Assembly: GCA_023136715.1 (NCBI GenBank)
Contig: JAGLQT010000120.1
Location: 1 to 6,251, forward strand
DNA: 6,251 nt
Direction: 5' to 3'
DNA from: Gammaproteobacteria bacterium
Lineage (GTDB): Bacteria; Pseudomonadota; Gammaproteobacteria; SZUA-229
Within the stretch, counting starts at the first letter, position 1, and every line of letters begins with the position of its first letter. Position numbers and translations under genes: made by a program. Below are positions 1 to 6,251 of the stretch, one piece after another. The notes beneath the pieces were generated by a model. That model made no database searches, had not been told where the DNA came from, and worked only from the letters and a program-made list of their open reading frames with translations.

Positions 1-893
1 TGAACACATTTGATTTTTTCAAAAACCTCTAATGCACCTAAACCAAAGGTCGAATCCGATAATTTTCCATCAAGCACTCGGCCTTCAAATACATCCAGCA
101 AACAGGAGGGTTGCTCATGAATTTCTTTGAGCATGTAATGGCGATAACCATTTTTTCCGGTGGCATCTGCATTCAGATCCGACTCGTGCACTTCGCGCTC
201 AACAAGCTGTCCATTGATATCGTAAATCACCAATACATTGGCGCGAATGTCGGCGACATCACCTTCTTCAAGATAAATGAAACGACGTGTAACGGGTAGT
301 AAAGCCGAAGCATCAGAAGCGATAAAATGTTCGCCCAAACCCAGACCGATGACCAGAGGACTACCACTACGGGTTGCTATTAAGCGGCCGGGTTCTGCTG
401 TAGAGACCACGCCTAATGCATAAGCGCCTTCAAAATCGATAACGGCTTTTTTTACTGAAGATAATAAATCATTACCCTGTTTTAGATAATGTTCAACCTG
501 ATGCACGGCAACTTCGGTATCAGTATCGGAGGTAAAAGTGAATCCCGCCGATTGCTGTTGCTGACGCAGGACACTGTGATTTTCGATGATACCATTGTGT
601 ACAATAGCCACTGATTCATTACAGATATGTGGATGAGCATTAATTTCACTCGGTTCACCGTGCGTTGCCCAACGGGTATGCGCAACACCAACCATACCCT
701 GCAACGGGCTCATTTCCAGCGCATCCGCCAGAGCCTGTACCTTGCCCGCTCGGCGCACACGATCAATACAGTTTTCCTGGTCGATTACAGCAATTCCCGC
801 CGAGTCGTAACCCCGGTACTCAAGACGACGTAATCCTTCTAGAAGAATCGGCGTTACATTCCGCTCAGCAACTGCACCAACAATACCGCACAT
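1..893 (-). CDS. glmS: Glutamine--fructose-6-phosphate aminotransferase (isomerizing), N-terminal half, cut by left edge
   Basis: GlmS makes glucosamine-6-phosphate from fructose-6-phosphate and glutamine in the cytoplasm, the first committed step toward UDP-GlcNAc for peptidoglycan and LPS. The reading frame opens at the ATG at 891-893 and stays open to the window edge, giving 297 codons of a protein usually near 610 residues. The start MCGIVGAV places the catalytic N-terminal-nucleophile cysteine directly after Met. Further glutaminase-domain motifs follow: LRRLEYRGYDSAGIAV, HTRWATHGEPSE (Arg at residue 74 counting Met), VHNGIIEN (Asn near 99-100), TSDTDTE, RSGSPLVIG and LLPVTRRFIYLEEGD. 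The visible part ends in the linker just before the first SIS (isomerase) domain. A modest ribosome-binding site (AAGG at 900-903) lies 6 bases before the start. It lies downstream of a terminator, so it should be transcribed separately from ssb. glmU is not seen upstream, unlike the common glmU-glmS pairing. Confidence 0.96.
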   Translation of the reverse strand, partial: MCGIVGAVAERNVTPILLEGLRRLEYRGYDSAGIAVIDQENCIDRVRRAGKVQALADALEMSPLQGMVGVAHTRWATHGEPSEINAHPHICNESVAIVHNGIIENHSVLRQQQQSAGFTFTSDTDTEVAVHQVEHYLKQGNDLLSSVKKAVIDFEGAYALGVVSTAEPGRLIATRSGSPLVIGLGLGEHFIASDASALLPVTRRFIYLEEGDVADIRANVLVIYDINGQLVEREVHESDLNADATGKNGYRHYMLKEIHEQPSCLLDVFEGRVLDGKLSDSTFGLGALEVFEKIKCV

Positions 894-931
894 ATAAAAC
901 CTTATAAAAAAATATAATTATTCAAAAAGTG

Positions 932-937
932 ATTCTA
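932..937 (-). promoter_or_regulatory. Candidate -10 box for glmS
   Basis: On the minus strand this reads TAGAAT (5/6 to the sigma-70 -10 consensus). It would give a leader of roughly 30 bases before glmS. No good -35 sits 16-18 bases upstream (TGCCAT at 17), so this is only the best available candidate. A promoter is expected here because the terminator at 995-1022 separates glmS from ssb. Confidence 0.25.
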
Positions 938-994
938 GCTGATTTGACAAACAGATGGCATGAATTCATAACGCTTTAATTTTTAGAAGACGAT

Positions 995-1022
995 AAAAAG
1001 CCCCTGATAGCAGGGGCTTTTT
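995..1022. terminator. Bidirectional rho-independent terminator after ssb
   Basis: A perfect 12-base inverted repeat (AAAAAGCCCCTG / CAGGGGCTTTTT) is closed by a 4-base ATAG loop. The GC-rich core is flanked by A's on one side and T's on the other, so either strand ends in a U-tract. On the minus strand it lies about 25 bases past the ssb stop codon and should end the transporter-ssb transcript before glmS. Confidence 0.93.
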
Positions 1023-1047
1023 ATTACAAAAACATCCCTAAATATGA

Positions 1048-1497
1048 CTAGAACGGAATATCGTCGTCAAAACCTTCTTCTACCATTGGTGCTGCCTGTG
1101 GCTGACTAGCTGGCTGACTTTGAGCCTGTGACTGCGCAGGTGCGTAGCTATCACCGCCGCCTCGACTACCCAGCATTTGCATTTCGTTGGCGACAATCTC
1201 GGTGGTGTAACGATCCTGTCCACTCTTATCCTGCCACTTACGTGTTCTCAGACTACCTTCAACGTAGATTTGTGAACCTTTTTTCAGATATTCACCAGCA
1301 ATTTCACCCAGGCGATTGAAGAACACAATGTTGTGCCATTCAGTACGTTCTTTGGTTTCACCGGACTGCTTATCTTTCCAGCTTTCTGATGTGGCGATAG
1401 ATATGTTGGTGACGGCGCCACCTGAAGGCATATAGCGTGTTTCTGGATCCTTGCCGCAATTGCCTACTAAGATTACTTTGTTTACTCCTCGTGCCAT
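1048..1497 (-). CDS. ssb: Single-stranded DNA-binding protein SSB
   Basis: SSB coats single-stranded DNA during replication, recombination and repair and recruits partner proteins through its acidic C-terminal tip. The 149-residue protein has an OB-fold from about 1 to 112, very close to E. coli SSB: MARGVNKVILVGN at the start, YMPSGGAV, TSESW and RTRKW. The DNA-stacking aromatics are all present (Trp40, Trp54, Phe60, Trp88). A short linker rich in Gln, Ser, Ala and Pro (about 113-139) leads to the canonical tip DDDIPF, so the C terminus is intact. The protein is about 30 residues shorter than E. coli SSB (178), and the difference is almost all in the linker. The start is supported by GGAGA (1506-1510) 8 bases upstream of ATG. 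The gene follows the transporter by 54 bases on the same strand and may be co-transcribed with it. A strong hairpin terminator follows. Confidence 0.98.
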   Translation of the reverse strand: MARGVNKVILVGNCGKDPETRYMPSGGAVTNISIATSESWKDKQSGETKERTEWHNIVFFNRLGEIAGEYLKKGSQIYVEGSLRTRKWQDKSGQDRYTTEIVANEMQMLGSRGGGDSYAPAQSQAQSQPASQPQAAPMVEEGFDDDIPF

Positions 1498-1505
1498 TTT
1501 CTTGC

Positions 1506-1510
1506 TCTCC
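1506..1510 (-). promoter_or_regulatory. ssb ribosome-binding site
   Basis: GGAGA on the minus strand, 8 bases before the ssb ATG, is the clearest Shine-Dalgarno sequence in the window and fixes the ssb start. Confidence 0.75.
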
Positions 1511-1530
1511 GCGATTAATATATGTTTGGC

Positions 1531-1543
1531 TGCTTTTAAAGCA
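1531..1543. repeat. Short perfect inverted repeat in the transporter-ssb gap
   Basis: TGCTTT and AAAGCA flank a single central T inside the 54-base gap between the transporter stop and ssb. It has no following T-run and its stem is AT-rich, so it is not a convincing terminator. It could be an operator half-site pair, an RNA-processing hairpin or chance. Confidence 0.3.
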
Positions 1544-1551
1544 TGGCTAGT

Positions 1552-2907
1552 TTAACCGTCTTTCACAGCCATCGATAGTAGCTTTTCTTCGTCGAGAATA
1601 TCTTTTTGCACTTTCAGGTACGCCACACCCTCTTCTTTAATGATGGCGGCCTCGATGACACCAGTTACCGCCAGTAAATCCTGCTCATTTACAGTCGTCA
1701 CCTTCATTAAATAGGTGCTCAAATTCCTGGGTTTTTTCATAAAGATAGCGACCATGAACCAGATTAGTAACATTGCCAGGGCCACCAGATAAACGGCATC
1801 AATACCCCAAAGGCCATGAGCTAAACCACCCAGTGCACCACCAGCAAAAGTACCCAGGAACTGACTGCTTGAATAAACACCCATAGCGGTACCCTTTTGA
1901 TCGGCATGGGCTGTTTTTGCCACCAACGATGGCAGGCTCGCTTCCAGCAAATTGAAAGCAATAAAAAATATAACCATAAATATTGCAACGGTAGTCAGGT
2001 CACGACCACTGAGCAGGCCGAGCACAGACACAATAAGACCAGCAATCGCACCGACAAAAACCGGCTTCATCTTATCTTTTCGCTCAGCCAGAACAATGAA
2101 TGGCACCATGAATATCACTGAAGTAATAAACACTGGCAAATAGAGTTTCCAGTGTTGACTGGAGATCAGGCCGGCATCATCACGCAACTCCAGCGGTATC
2201 ACCAGGAATACGGACATCAGCACAAAATGTAACGTGAATATGCCGACATCCAGACGCAGCAAATCAACTGTTTTTAATACTGAGCTCAAGCTGGATGTCT
2301 GCAGCTCTGCATCACGATGAAAATGGCTATCCAGAGGATCGGGTACAAACAAATATAAAATACCTATACCCATGATCGCGAGCACCGCCGTCCCCGCAAA
2401 GATGCCTGATACACCAATCAATTCATTAACCATCGGCCCCAGTACCATAGAGACAGCAAAAGCAACGCCGATACTCATACCAATCATCGCCATCATACGT
2501 ACACGACGTTCTTCACGGGATAAATCTGCCGCCAGCGCCATCAGGGCTGAAGCAATCGCACCCGCCCCCTGTAATGCCCGGCCCGCGATGATGCCGTAGA
2601 TACTGTCCGATGAAGCCGCCAGCAGGCTGCCTGCTGCAAAAATCAGCAGACCTGCAGCGATAACCGGTTTGCGACCGATCTTGTCGGAAAGCATACCGAA
2701 GGGAATTTGTAACAGCGCTTGCGACAGTCCATAGATACCCAGAGCCAGACCCGTTAGTAGCGGCGTAGTCTCGGGCAAGTCTTCCGCATAAAGAGCAAAC
2801 ACCGGCAGGATCATAAACAGGCCGAGCATTCGGAACGCATAAATCAGCGCCAGAGACATCCCTGCACGTCTTTCCTGTGAACCTAATTTTTCCTGAAATA
2901 CAGACAT
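1552..2907 (-). CDS. yajR: YajR-type major facilitator superfamily transporter with C-terminal YAM-like domain
   Basis: A 451-residue inner-membrane transporter of the 12-helix major facilitator superfamily, predicted to be a proton-driven drug/metabolite antiporter. The substrate cannot be read from sequence. Helices run from about residue 17 to 390. Motif A is GMLSDKIGRK (71-80) after helix 2. Motif B-like GRALQGAGAI with Arg110 is on helix 4. Motif C-like residues with VLGP lie at 143-158 on helix 5. The central loop is about 190-215. Strong resemblance to E. coli YajR is seen in FRMLGLFMILPV, GIYGLSQALLQIPFG and KGTAMGVYSSSQFLG, and the length is nearly the same (YajR about 454). The last 55 or so residues form a soluble alternating strand/helix segment like YajR's ferredoxin-like YAM domain. 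The start is supported by AGG (2914-2916) 6 bases upstream. The gene is divergent from uvrA and co-directional with ssb. Family membership is firm; orthology to YajR is likely. Confidence 0.88.
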   Translation of the reverse strand: MSVFQEKLGSQERRAGMSLALIYAFRMLGLFMILPVFALYAEDLPETTPLLTGLALGIYGLSQALLQIPFGMLSDKIGRKPVIAAGLLIFAAGSLLAASSDSIYGIIAGRALQGAGAIASALMALAADLSREERRVRMMAMIGMSIGVAFAVSMVLGPMVNELIGVSGIFAGTAVLAIMGIGILYLFVPDPLDSHFHRDAELQTSSLSSVLKTVDLLRLDVGIFTLHFVLMSVFLVIPLELRDDAGLISSQHWKLYLPVFITSVIFMVPFIVLAERKDKMKPVFVGAIAGLIVSVLGLLSGRDLTTVAIFMVIFFIAFNLLEASLPSLVAKTAHADQKGTAMGVYSSSQFLGTFAGGALGGLAHGLWGIDAVYLVALAMLLIWFMVAIFMKKPRNLSTYLMKVTTVNEQDLLAVTGVIEAAIIKEEGVAYLKVQKDILDEEKLLSMAVKDG

Positions 2908-2913
2908 CTATGA

Positions 2914-2916
2914 CCT
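2914..2916 (-). promoter_or_regulatory. Transporter ribosome-binding site
   Basis: On the minus strand ACAGGT lies just upstream of the transporter ATG, with its AGG core 6 bases away. It favours the ATG at 2905-2907 over the internal Met17 codon. Confidence 0.5.
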
Positions 2917-2957
2917 GTTTTGCAACCAGCGGTTGACCTGAGCTACTAAAAAGAGGC

Positions 2958-2966
2958 ATTCTATCA
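2958..2966 (-). promoter_or_regulatory. Candidate extended -10 promoter for the transporter-ssb unit
   Basis: On the minus strand this reads TGA-TAGAAT, a TGn extended -10 with a 5/6 hexamer. Only a weak -35 (TCGAGT at 2982-2987, 18-base spacer) accompanies it, which is typical when an extended -10 is present. Transcription would start near 2951, giving a leader of about 43 bases before the transporter. No comparably good uvrA promoter is seen in the same gap. TTGACC at 2933-2938 on the plus strand is the best -35, but its -10 partner is poor. Confidence 0.4.
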
Positions 2967-3023
2967 GATTGCCTTTTAAAAACTCGAAATCGGCCTAGAA
3001 ACTCTACGATAGAAACAAGCTTC

Positions 3024-5855
3024 ATGGATACAATTCAAATACGCGGTGCCCGCACTCACAATCTAAAAAATATCAATATTGATATTCCTCGCGACAAACT
3101 AATCGTGATAACTGGACTGTCTGGTTCGGGTAAATCGTCATTAGCCTTCGACACGCTTTTTGCTGAGGGTCAACGTCGTTATGTGGAATCACTCTCTACT
3201 TATGCACGCCAGTTTTTATCGATGATGGAAAAGCCCGATGTCGATCATATTGAGGGATTATCTCCGGCGATTTCTATTGAGCAAAAAACAACTTCGCATA
3301 ACCCAAGATCGACCGTTGGCACCACCACTGAAATTTACGATTATCTGCGTTTGTTATTTGCCCGTGCAGGCACGCCGCGCTGCCCCAAACATGACACAGC
3401 CCTGGAAGCCCAGACTGTCAGCCAGATGGTTGATCAGGTCGCTGACTTACCCACTGATACAAAGTTAATGTTACTCGCTCCTGTTGTCAGGGATCGTAAA
3501 GGTGAGTTTCATAATTTAATCGCCGATTTTAAACAGCAGGGATTTATTCGCGCACGCGTTGATGGTCAGGTTTTTGAACTAGATGACATTCCAGAACTGG
3601 AAGCCAATAAAAAACATACCATCGAAGTTGTTGTTGACCGGTTCAAGGTACGTGAAGATATCAAACTAAGGTTGGCTGAATCATTCGAAACGACTTTAAA
3701 CTTAGCAGATGATGTCGCCATCATCTCCTTTATGGATGATGAGGACAAAGATGAACTGGTTTTTTCTGCACGCTTTTCCTGTCCAACCTGTGGTTACAAC
3801 CTGCAGGAGCTTGAGCCTCGTTTATTCTCGTTCAACAATCCCGCTGGCGCATGCCCCAAGTGTGATGGTCTGGGTAACAATCAATTTTTTGATGCTGACC
3901 GTGTAATCACTAATACTGATCTCAGTTTGGCCGGTGGCGCCATTCGTGGCTGGGATCGACGCAATGCCTACTATTTCAGCATCATTCAATCGCTGTCTGC
4001 ACATTATGGCTTTGATATTGAAGCGCCTTTTGAAGAACTTGAAGAAGAATTCAAAAATATTCTTTTATACGGTAGCGGTAAAGAAAAAATCGAGTTTCAT
4101 TACCCCGGACATCGCGGTCGTCGTGGTAAAAAACGTACACACGTATTTGAAGGCGTGCTACACAATATGGAACGCCGCTATCATGAAACAGATTCCAATG
4201 TGGTGCGTGAAGAACTGGCCAAATACATGTCACAGCAATCTTGCCCCACTTGTGAAGGCAGCCGTTTGAATGAAGCCGCACGCCACGTATTTATTCAGGA
4301 TCATACCCTGGCACAAATTACTGCCATGCCAATACTTCTGGCCCACGAGTTTTTCGAGAATCTAAACCTGTCTGGAAAACGCGGTCAAATTGCTGAGAAA
4401 ATCAATACAGAAATATCCTCACGCCTTAAATTCCTGGTCAATGTGGGTTTAGATTACCTGACGCTGGACAGAAGCTCGGACACCTTATCAGGTGGTGAAT
4501 CTCAGCGAATTCGATTGGCCAGTCAGATCGGTGCAGGACTGGTTGGCGTTATGTACATCCTCGATGAGCCATCCATTGGACTGCATCAACGCGATAATGA
4601 TCGCCTGCTAGGCACTCTCACGCACCTGCGTGACATAGGTAATACCGTCATTGTGGTTGAACATGATGAAGATGCAATCCGTAATGCTGATCACATTATC
4701 GATATTGGCCCCGGGGCAGGCGTGCATGGCGGTGAAGTCATCGCTGAGGGCACGTATGAGGACATCATTAATACACCCGGTTCAATTACGGGGCAATTTA
4801 TGTCGGGTGTCAGGGAAATTAAAATCCCTGAACATCGCACCCCAAGAACAGACAAAACATTTTCGATAAAAGGCGCTAGCGGTAACAATCTTGCTAAAGT
4901 CAATCTAGAGATTCCAGTAGGACTATTATGTTGTATTACAGGCGTTTCCGGTTCGGGAAAATCGACCTTAATCAATGACACTTTGTACGCTATTCTGGCC
5001 AGAGAGATTAATCGCAACTCGATGCCTGCGGCTCCCTTTGTTTCACATAGCGGCATAGAAAATTTCGACAAAGTAGTTGAAATTGATCAGGCCCCGATAG
5101 GCCGGACACCTAGATCCAACCCTGCTACTTACACCGGCCTGTTTACACCTATACGAGAACTTTTTTCCGGTACACAGGAAGCACGCTCACGCGGTTATAA
5201 ACCTGGGCGTTTCAGCTTTAATGTCAAAGGTGGTCGATGTGAGGCCTGCTCTGGCGATGGCGTTATCAAAGTGGAGATGCACTTCTTACCCGATGTATAC
5301 GTCACCTGTGATGTCTGCAAAGGCCAGCGTTACAATCGTGAAACATTAGAAATTAAATACAAGGGTAAAAACATTCATGAAACTCTGGAGATGACCGTTG
5401 AAGATGCGCTGGATTTCTTTGACGCCATCCCCGTTATTAAACGTAAACTACAGACCTTGATGGATGTTGGGCTCTCCTATATTACGCTTGGCCAGCGAGC
5501 CACCACTCTCTCTGGCGGTGAAGCACAGCGCATTAAATTATCCAAAGAGCTATCAAAACGAGATACCGGCCAGACCATATATATTCTCGATGAACCTACG
5601 ACCGGCTTACACTTCCATGACGTCCAGCAATTACTGGAAGTATTGTTACGTTTAAGAGATCACGGCAATACCGTAGTGGTCATTGAACACAACCTGGATA
5701 TTATAAAAATGGCCGACTGGATTGTCGATTTAGGCCCAGAAGGCGGTTACAAGGGTGGCAAAATCATTGCTCAGGGAACGCCAGAAGAAGTAGCAGGAGT
5801 GCCAGGTTCATTCACCGGTCATTATCTCAAACAGATGCTGGAAAATAAGAAATAA
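3024..5855 (+). CDS. uvrA: UvrABC excinuclease subunit A
   Basis: UvrA is the damage-sensing ATPase of nucleotide excision repair. As a dimer it finds distorted DNA and loads UvrB. The 943-residue protein (E. coli 940) is complete. ATPase site I: Walker A GLSGSGKS (31-38), signature LSGGESQR (488-495), Walker B YILDEPSIGLH (from 511). Zinc module 1: Cys253/256 and Cys277/280. Site II: Walker A GVSGSGKS (640-647), signature LSGGEAQR (829-836), Walker B YILDEPTTGLH (from 853). The UvrA-specific zinc finger is Cys739/742 and Cys762/765, with GVIKVEMHFLPDVYV between. UvrB-binding-region text such as STYARQF and IEQKTTSHNPRSTVG is intact. The start at MDTIQIRGARTHNLK matches E. coli (MDKIEVRGARTHNLK) and no in-frame ATG lies just upstream, although the Shine-Dalgarno is poor. 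The gene is divergent from the transporter and converges on rplQ. No canonical LexA box is visible upstream. Confidence 0.99.
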   Translation: MDTIQIRGARTHNLKNINIDIPRDKLIVITGLSGSGKSSLAFDTLFAEGQRRYVESLSTYARQFLSMMEKPDVDHIEGLSPAISIEQKTTSHNPRSTVGTTTEIYDYLRLLFARAGTPRCPKHDTALEAQTVSQMVDQVADLPTDTKLMLLAPVVRDRKGEFHNLIADFKQQGFIRARVDGQVFELDDIPELEANKKHTIEVVVDRFKVREDIKLRLAESFETTLNLADDVAIISFMDDEDKDELVFSARFSCPTCGYNLQELEPRLFSFNNPAGACPKCDGLGNNQFFDADRVITNTDLSLAGGAIRGWDRRNAYYFSIIQSLSAHYGFDIEAPFEELEEEFKNILLYGSGKEKIEFHYPGHRGRRGKKRTHVFEGVLHNMERRYHETDSNVVREELAKYMSQQSCPTCEGSRLNEAARHVFIQDHTLAQITAMPILLAHEFFENLNLSGKRGQIAEKINTEISSRLKFLVNVGLDYLTLDRSSDTLSGGESQRIRLASQIGAGLVGVMYILDEPSIGLHQRDNDRLLGTLTHLRDIGNTVIVVEHDEDAIRNADHIIDIGPGAGVHGGEVIAEGTYEDIINTPGSITGQFMSGVREIKIPEHRTPRTDKTFSIKGASGNNLAKVNLEIPVGLLCCITGVSGSGKSTLINDTLYAILAREINRNSMPAAPFVSHSGIENFDKVVEIDQAPIGRTPRSNPATYTGLFTPIRELFSGTQEARSRGYKPGRFSFNVKGGRCEACSGDGVIKVEMHFLPDVYVTCDVCKGQRYNRETLEIKYKGKNIHETLEMTVEDALDFFDAIPVIKRKLQTLMDVGLSYITLGQRATTLSGGEAQRIKLSKELSKRDTGQTIYILDEPTTGLHFHDVQQLLEVLLRLRDHGNTVVVIEHNLDIIKMADWIVDLGPEGGYKGGKIIAQGTPEEVAGVPGSFTGHYLKQMLENKK

Positions 5856-5873
5856 ACGACAGATCACAGACAC

Positions 5874-5900
5874 AAAAAAACCGGCTTGCGCCGGTTTCTT
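5874..5900. terminator. Bidirectional terminator between uvrA and rplQ
   Basis: A perfect 8-base stem AAACCGGC / GCCGGTTT (5878-5885 and 5890-5897) with a TTGC loop. On the minus strand the stem runs into an unbroken T-tract (complement of the A's at 5874-5880), so it should end the rplQ operon efficiently. On the plus strand the tail is TTTCTTAC, a weaker U-tract, so it probably ends uvrA less completely. It begins about 20 bases after the uvrA stop and 23 bases after the rplQ stop. Confidence 0.9.
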
Positions 5901-5922
5901 ACAATAAGCTTAAAATCTAAAC

Positions 5923-6251
5923 TTATTCAGCATCAGCTTCTTCAACAACAGCTTCTACAGGGCGATCTACTAGCTCGATATAAGCCATAGGTGCTACGTC
6001 ACCAGTACGGAAACCGCATTTCATAATGCGCGTATAACCACCAGGACGCTCTTTATAACGAGGACCCAGCTCATTAAACAGTTTACCTACATTGGCTTTA
6101 TCACGAAGACGTGAGAAAGCCAAACGACGATTTGCAACTGAATCAGTTTTAGCCAGAGTGATCAATGGCTCTGCAATACGGCGTAGTTCTTTTGCTTTAG
6201 GTAGAGTCGTTTTAATAATGCCATGTTCTAACAAAGAATTAGCCATGTTGC
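5923..6251 (-). CDS. rplQ: 50S ribosomal protein L17 (bL17), 5' end cut by right edge
   Basis: L17 is a large-subunit ribosomal protein near the peptide exit tunnel. The visible frame encodes the last 108 residues, ending in an acidic Val/Glu/Ala-rich tail. KTTLPKAKELRR, EPLITLAKTDSVANRRLAF, KLFNELGPRY, GGYTRI and APMAYIELVDR match the family closely. The ATG at 6244-6246 is not the start: it corresponds to internal Met24 of E. coli L17 (context RNMA), the preceding codon here is Asn, and the next is NGC, consistent with Arg. The true start should lie about 70 bases past the window, after the conserved MRHRKSGRQL segment. rplQ is usually the last gene of the alpha operon behind rpoA, which fits the strong terminator directly downstream. 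Confidence 0.97.
   Translation of the reverse strand, partial: NMANSLLEHGIIKTTLPKAKELRRIAEPLITLAKTDSVANRRLAFSRLRDKANVGKLFNELGPRYKERPGGYTRIMKCGFRTGDVAPMAYIELVDRPVEAVVEEADAE

Noticed and set aside
482..907. Open frames on both strands within the glmS region (for example 665-907 plus and 482-691 minus).
   Set aside because: They lie in other frames of glmS, which is supported by unmistakable family motifs throughout; no independent ribosome-binding or homology signal was seen.
894..994. glmS ribozyme/riboswitch in the glmS leader.
   Set aside because: The ribozyme needs a longer structured leader and is known mainly from Gram-positive bacteria; this stretch is AT-rich with no matching stems.
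2915..2929. LexA-like box CTGT...CCAG upstream of the transporter and uvrA.
   Set aside because: The spacing is CTG-N9-CAG rather than N10 and the inner bases do not follow the AT-rich alternating pattern, so it is not called as an operator.
2933..2962. uvrA promoter with -35 TTGACC (2933-2938).
   Set aside because: No acceptable -10 lies 16-18 bases downstream (best CATTCT, 3/6), so it is mentioned but not annotated.
2513..3025. A 170-codon minus-strand open frame covering the transporter's 5' end and the intergenic gap, whose ATG overlaps the uvrA ATG (CATG).
   Set aside because: It is an alternate frame of the transporter gene; its product is a Ser/Arg/Gly/Cys-rich string with no recognisable domain, and the transporter frame has clear family motifs over the same bases.
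3566..5071. Minus-strand and alternate plus-strand open frames inside uvrA (for example 4691-5071 minus, 3934-4269 plus).
   Set aside because: They are shadows of a strongly conserved, intact uvrA; the translations show low-complexity composition and no domain.
5923..6246. rplQ as a complete 107-residue gene starting at the ATG at 6246.
   Set aside because: The frame stays open to the window edge and the Met aligns with internal Met24 of L17, so the gene is truncated by the window, not short.
1..6251. Mobile elements, CRISPR arrays, tRNA/rRNA genes, toxin-antitoxin or phage-defence genes.
   Set aside because: No direct-repeat arrays, transposase-like frames, cloverleaf sequences or defence-type domains were seen; coding content is continuous housekeeping genes with uniform base composition.

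Overview
The window looks like ordinary chromosomal housekeeping DNA from a gammaproteobacterium. It has moderate GC (roughly mid-40s percent by eye) and dense coding. UvrA, SSB, L17 and GlmS all read closely like their E. coli counterparts. The order rplQ / uvrA / MFS transporter / ssb also matches, from memory, an arrangement in Pseudomonas and related non-enteric gammaproteobacteria. A marine or methylotroph-type lineage (Methylophaga-like) would fit the base composition, but that is a guess and the sequence does not prove it.

Layout, left to right. Positions 1-893 (minus) carry the N-terminal half of glmS (glucosamine-6-phosphate synthase), cut by the left edge. Positions 894-1047 are a 154-base spacer with a strong bidirectional hairpin terminator (995-1022) that closes ssb and insulates glmS. 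Positions 1048-1497 (minus) are ssb. After a 54-base gap, 1552-2907 (minus) encode a YajR-type major facilitator transporter with a C-terminal soluble domain. Positions 2908-3023 are a divergent intergenic region serving the transporter leftward and uvrA rightward. Positions 3024-5855 (plus) are a complete uvrA. Positions 5856-5922 hold a second hairpin terminator shared by the convergent uvrA and rplQ. Positions 5923-6251 (minus) are rplQ (ribosomal protein L17), whose true start lies beyond the right edge.

How the genes relate. UvrA and SSB are both DNA-maintenance proteins. In E. coli they are adjacent, divergent and share an SOS operator. Here the transporter gene sits between them, in the same direction as ssb and probably co-transcribed with it, and no canonical LexA box is visible in either upstream gap. 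rplQ is normally the last gene of the alpha (rpsM-rpsK-rpsD-rpoA-rplQ) ribosomal operon, so the right edge probably runs into rpoA. glmS has its own transcription unit.

I saw no mobile element, CRISPR array, tRNA, rRNA, phage gene or clearly novel system. The points worth a second look are regulatory: the missing SOS box, the weak uvrA ribosome-binding site and a promoter-like pair firing into a terminator.
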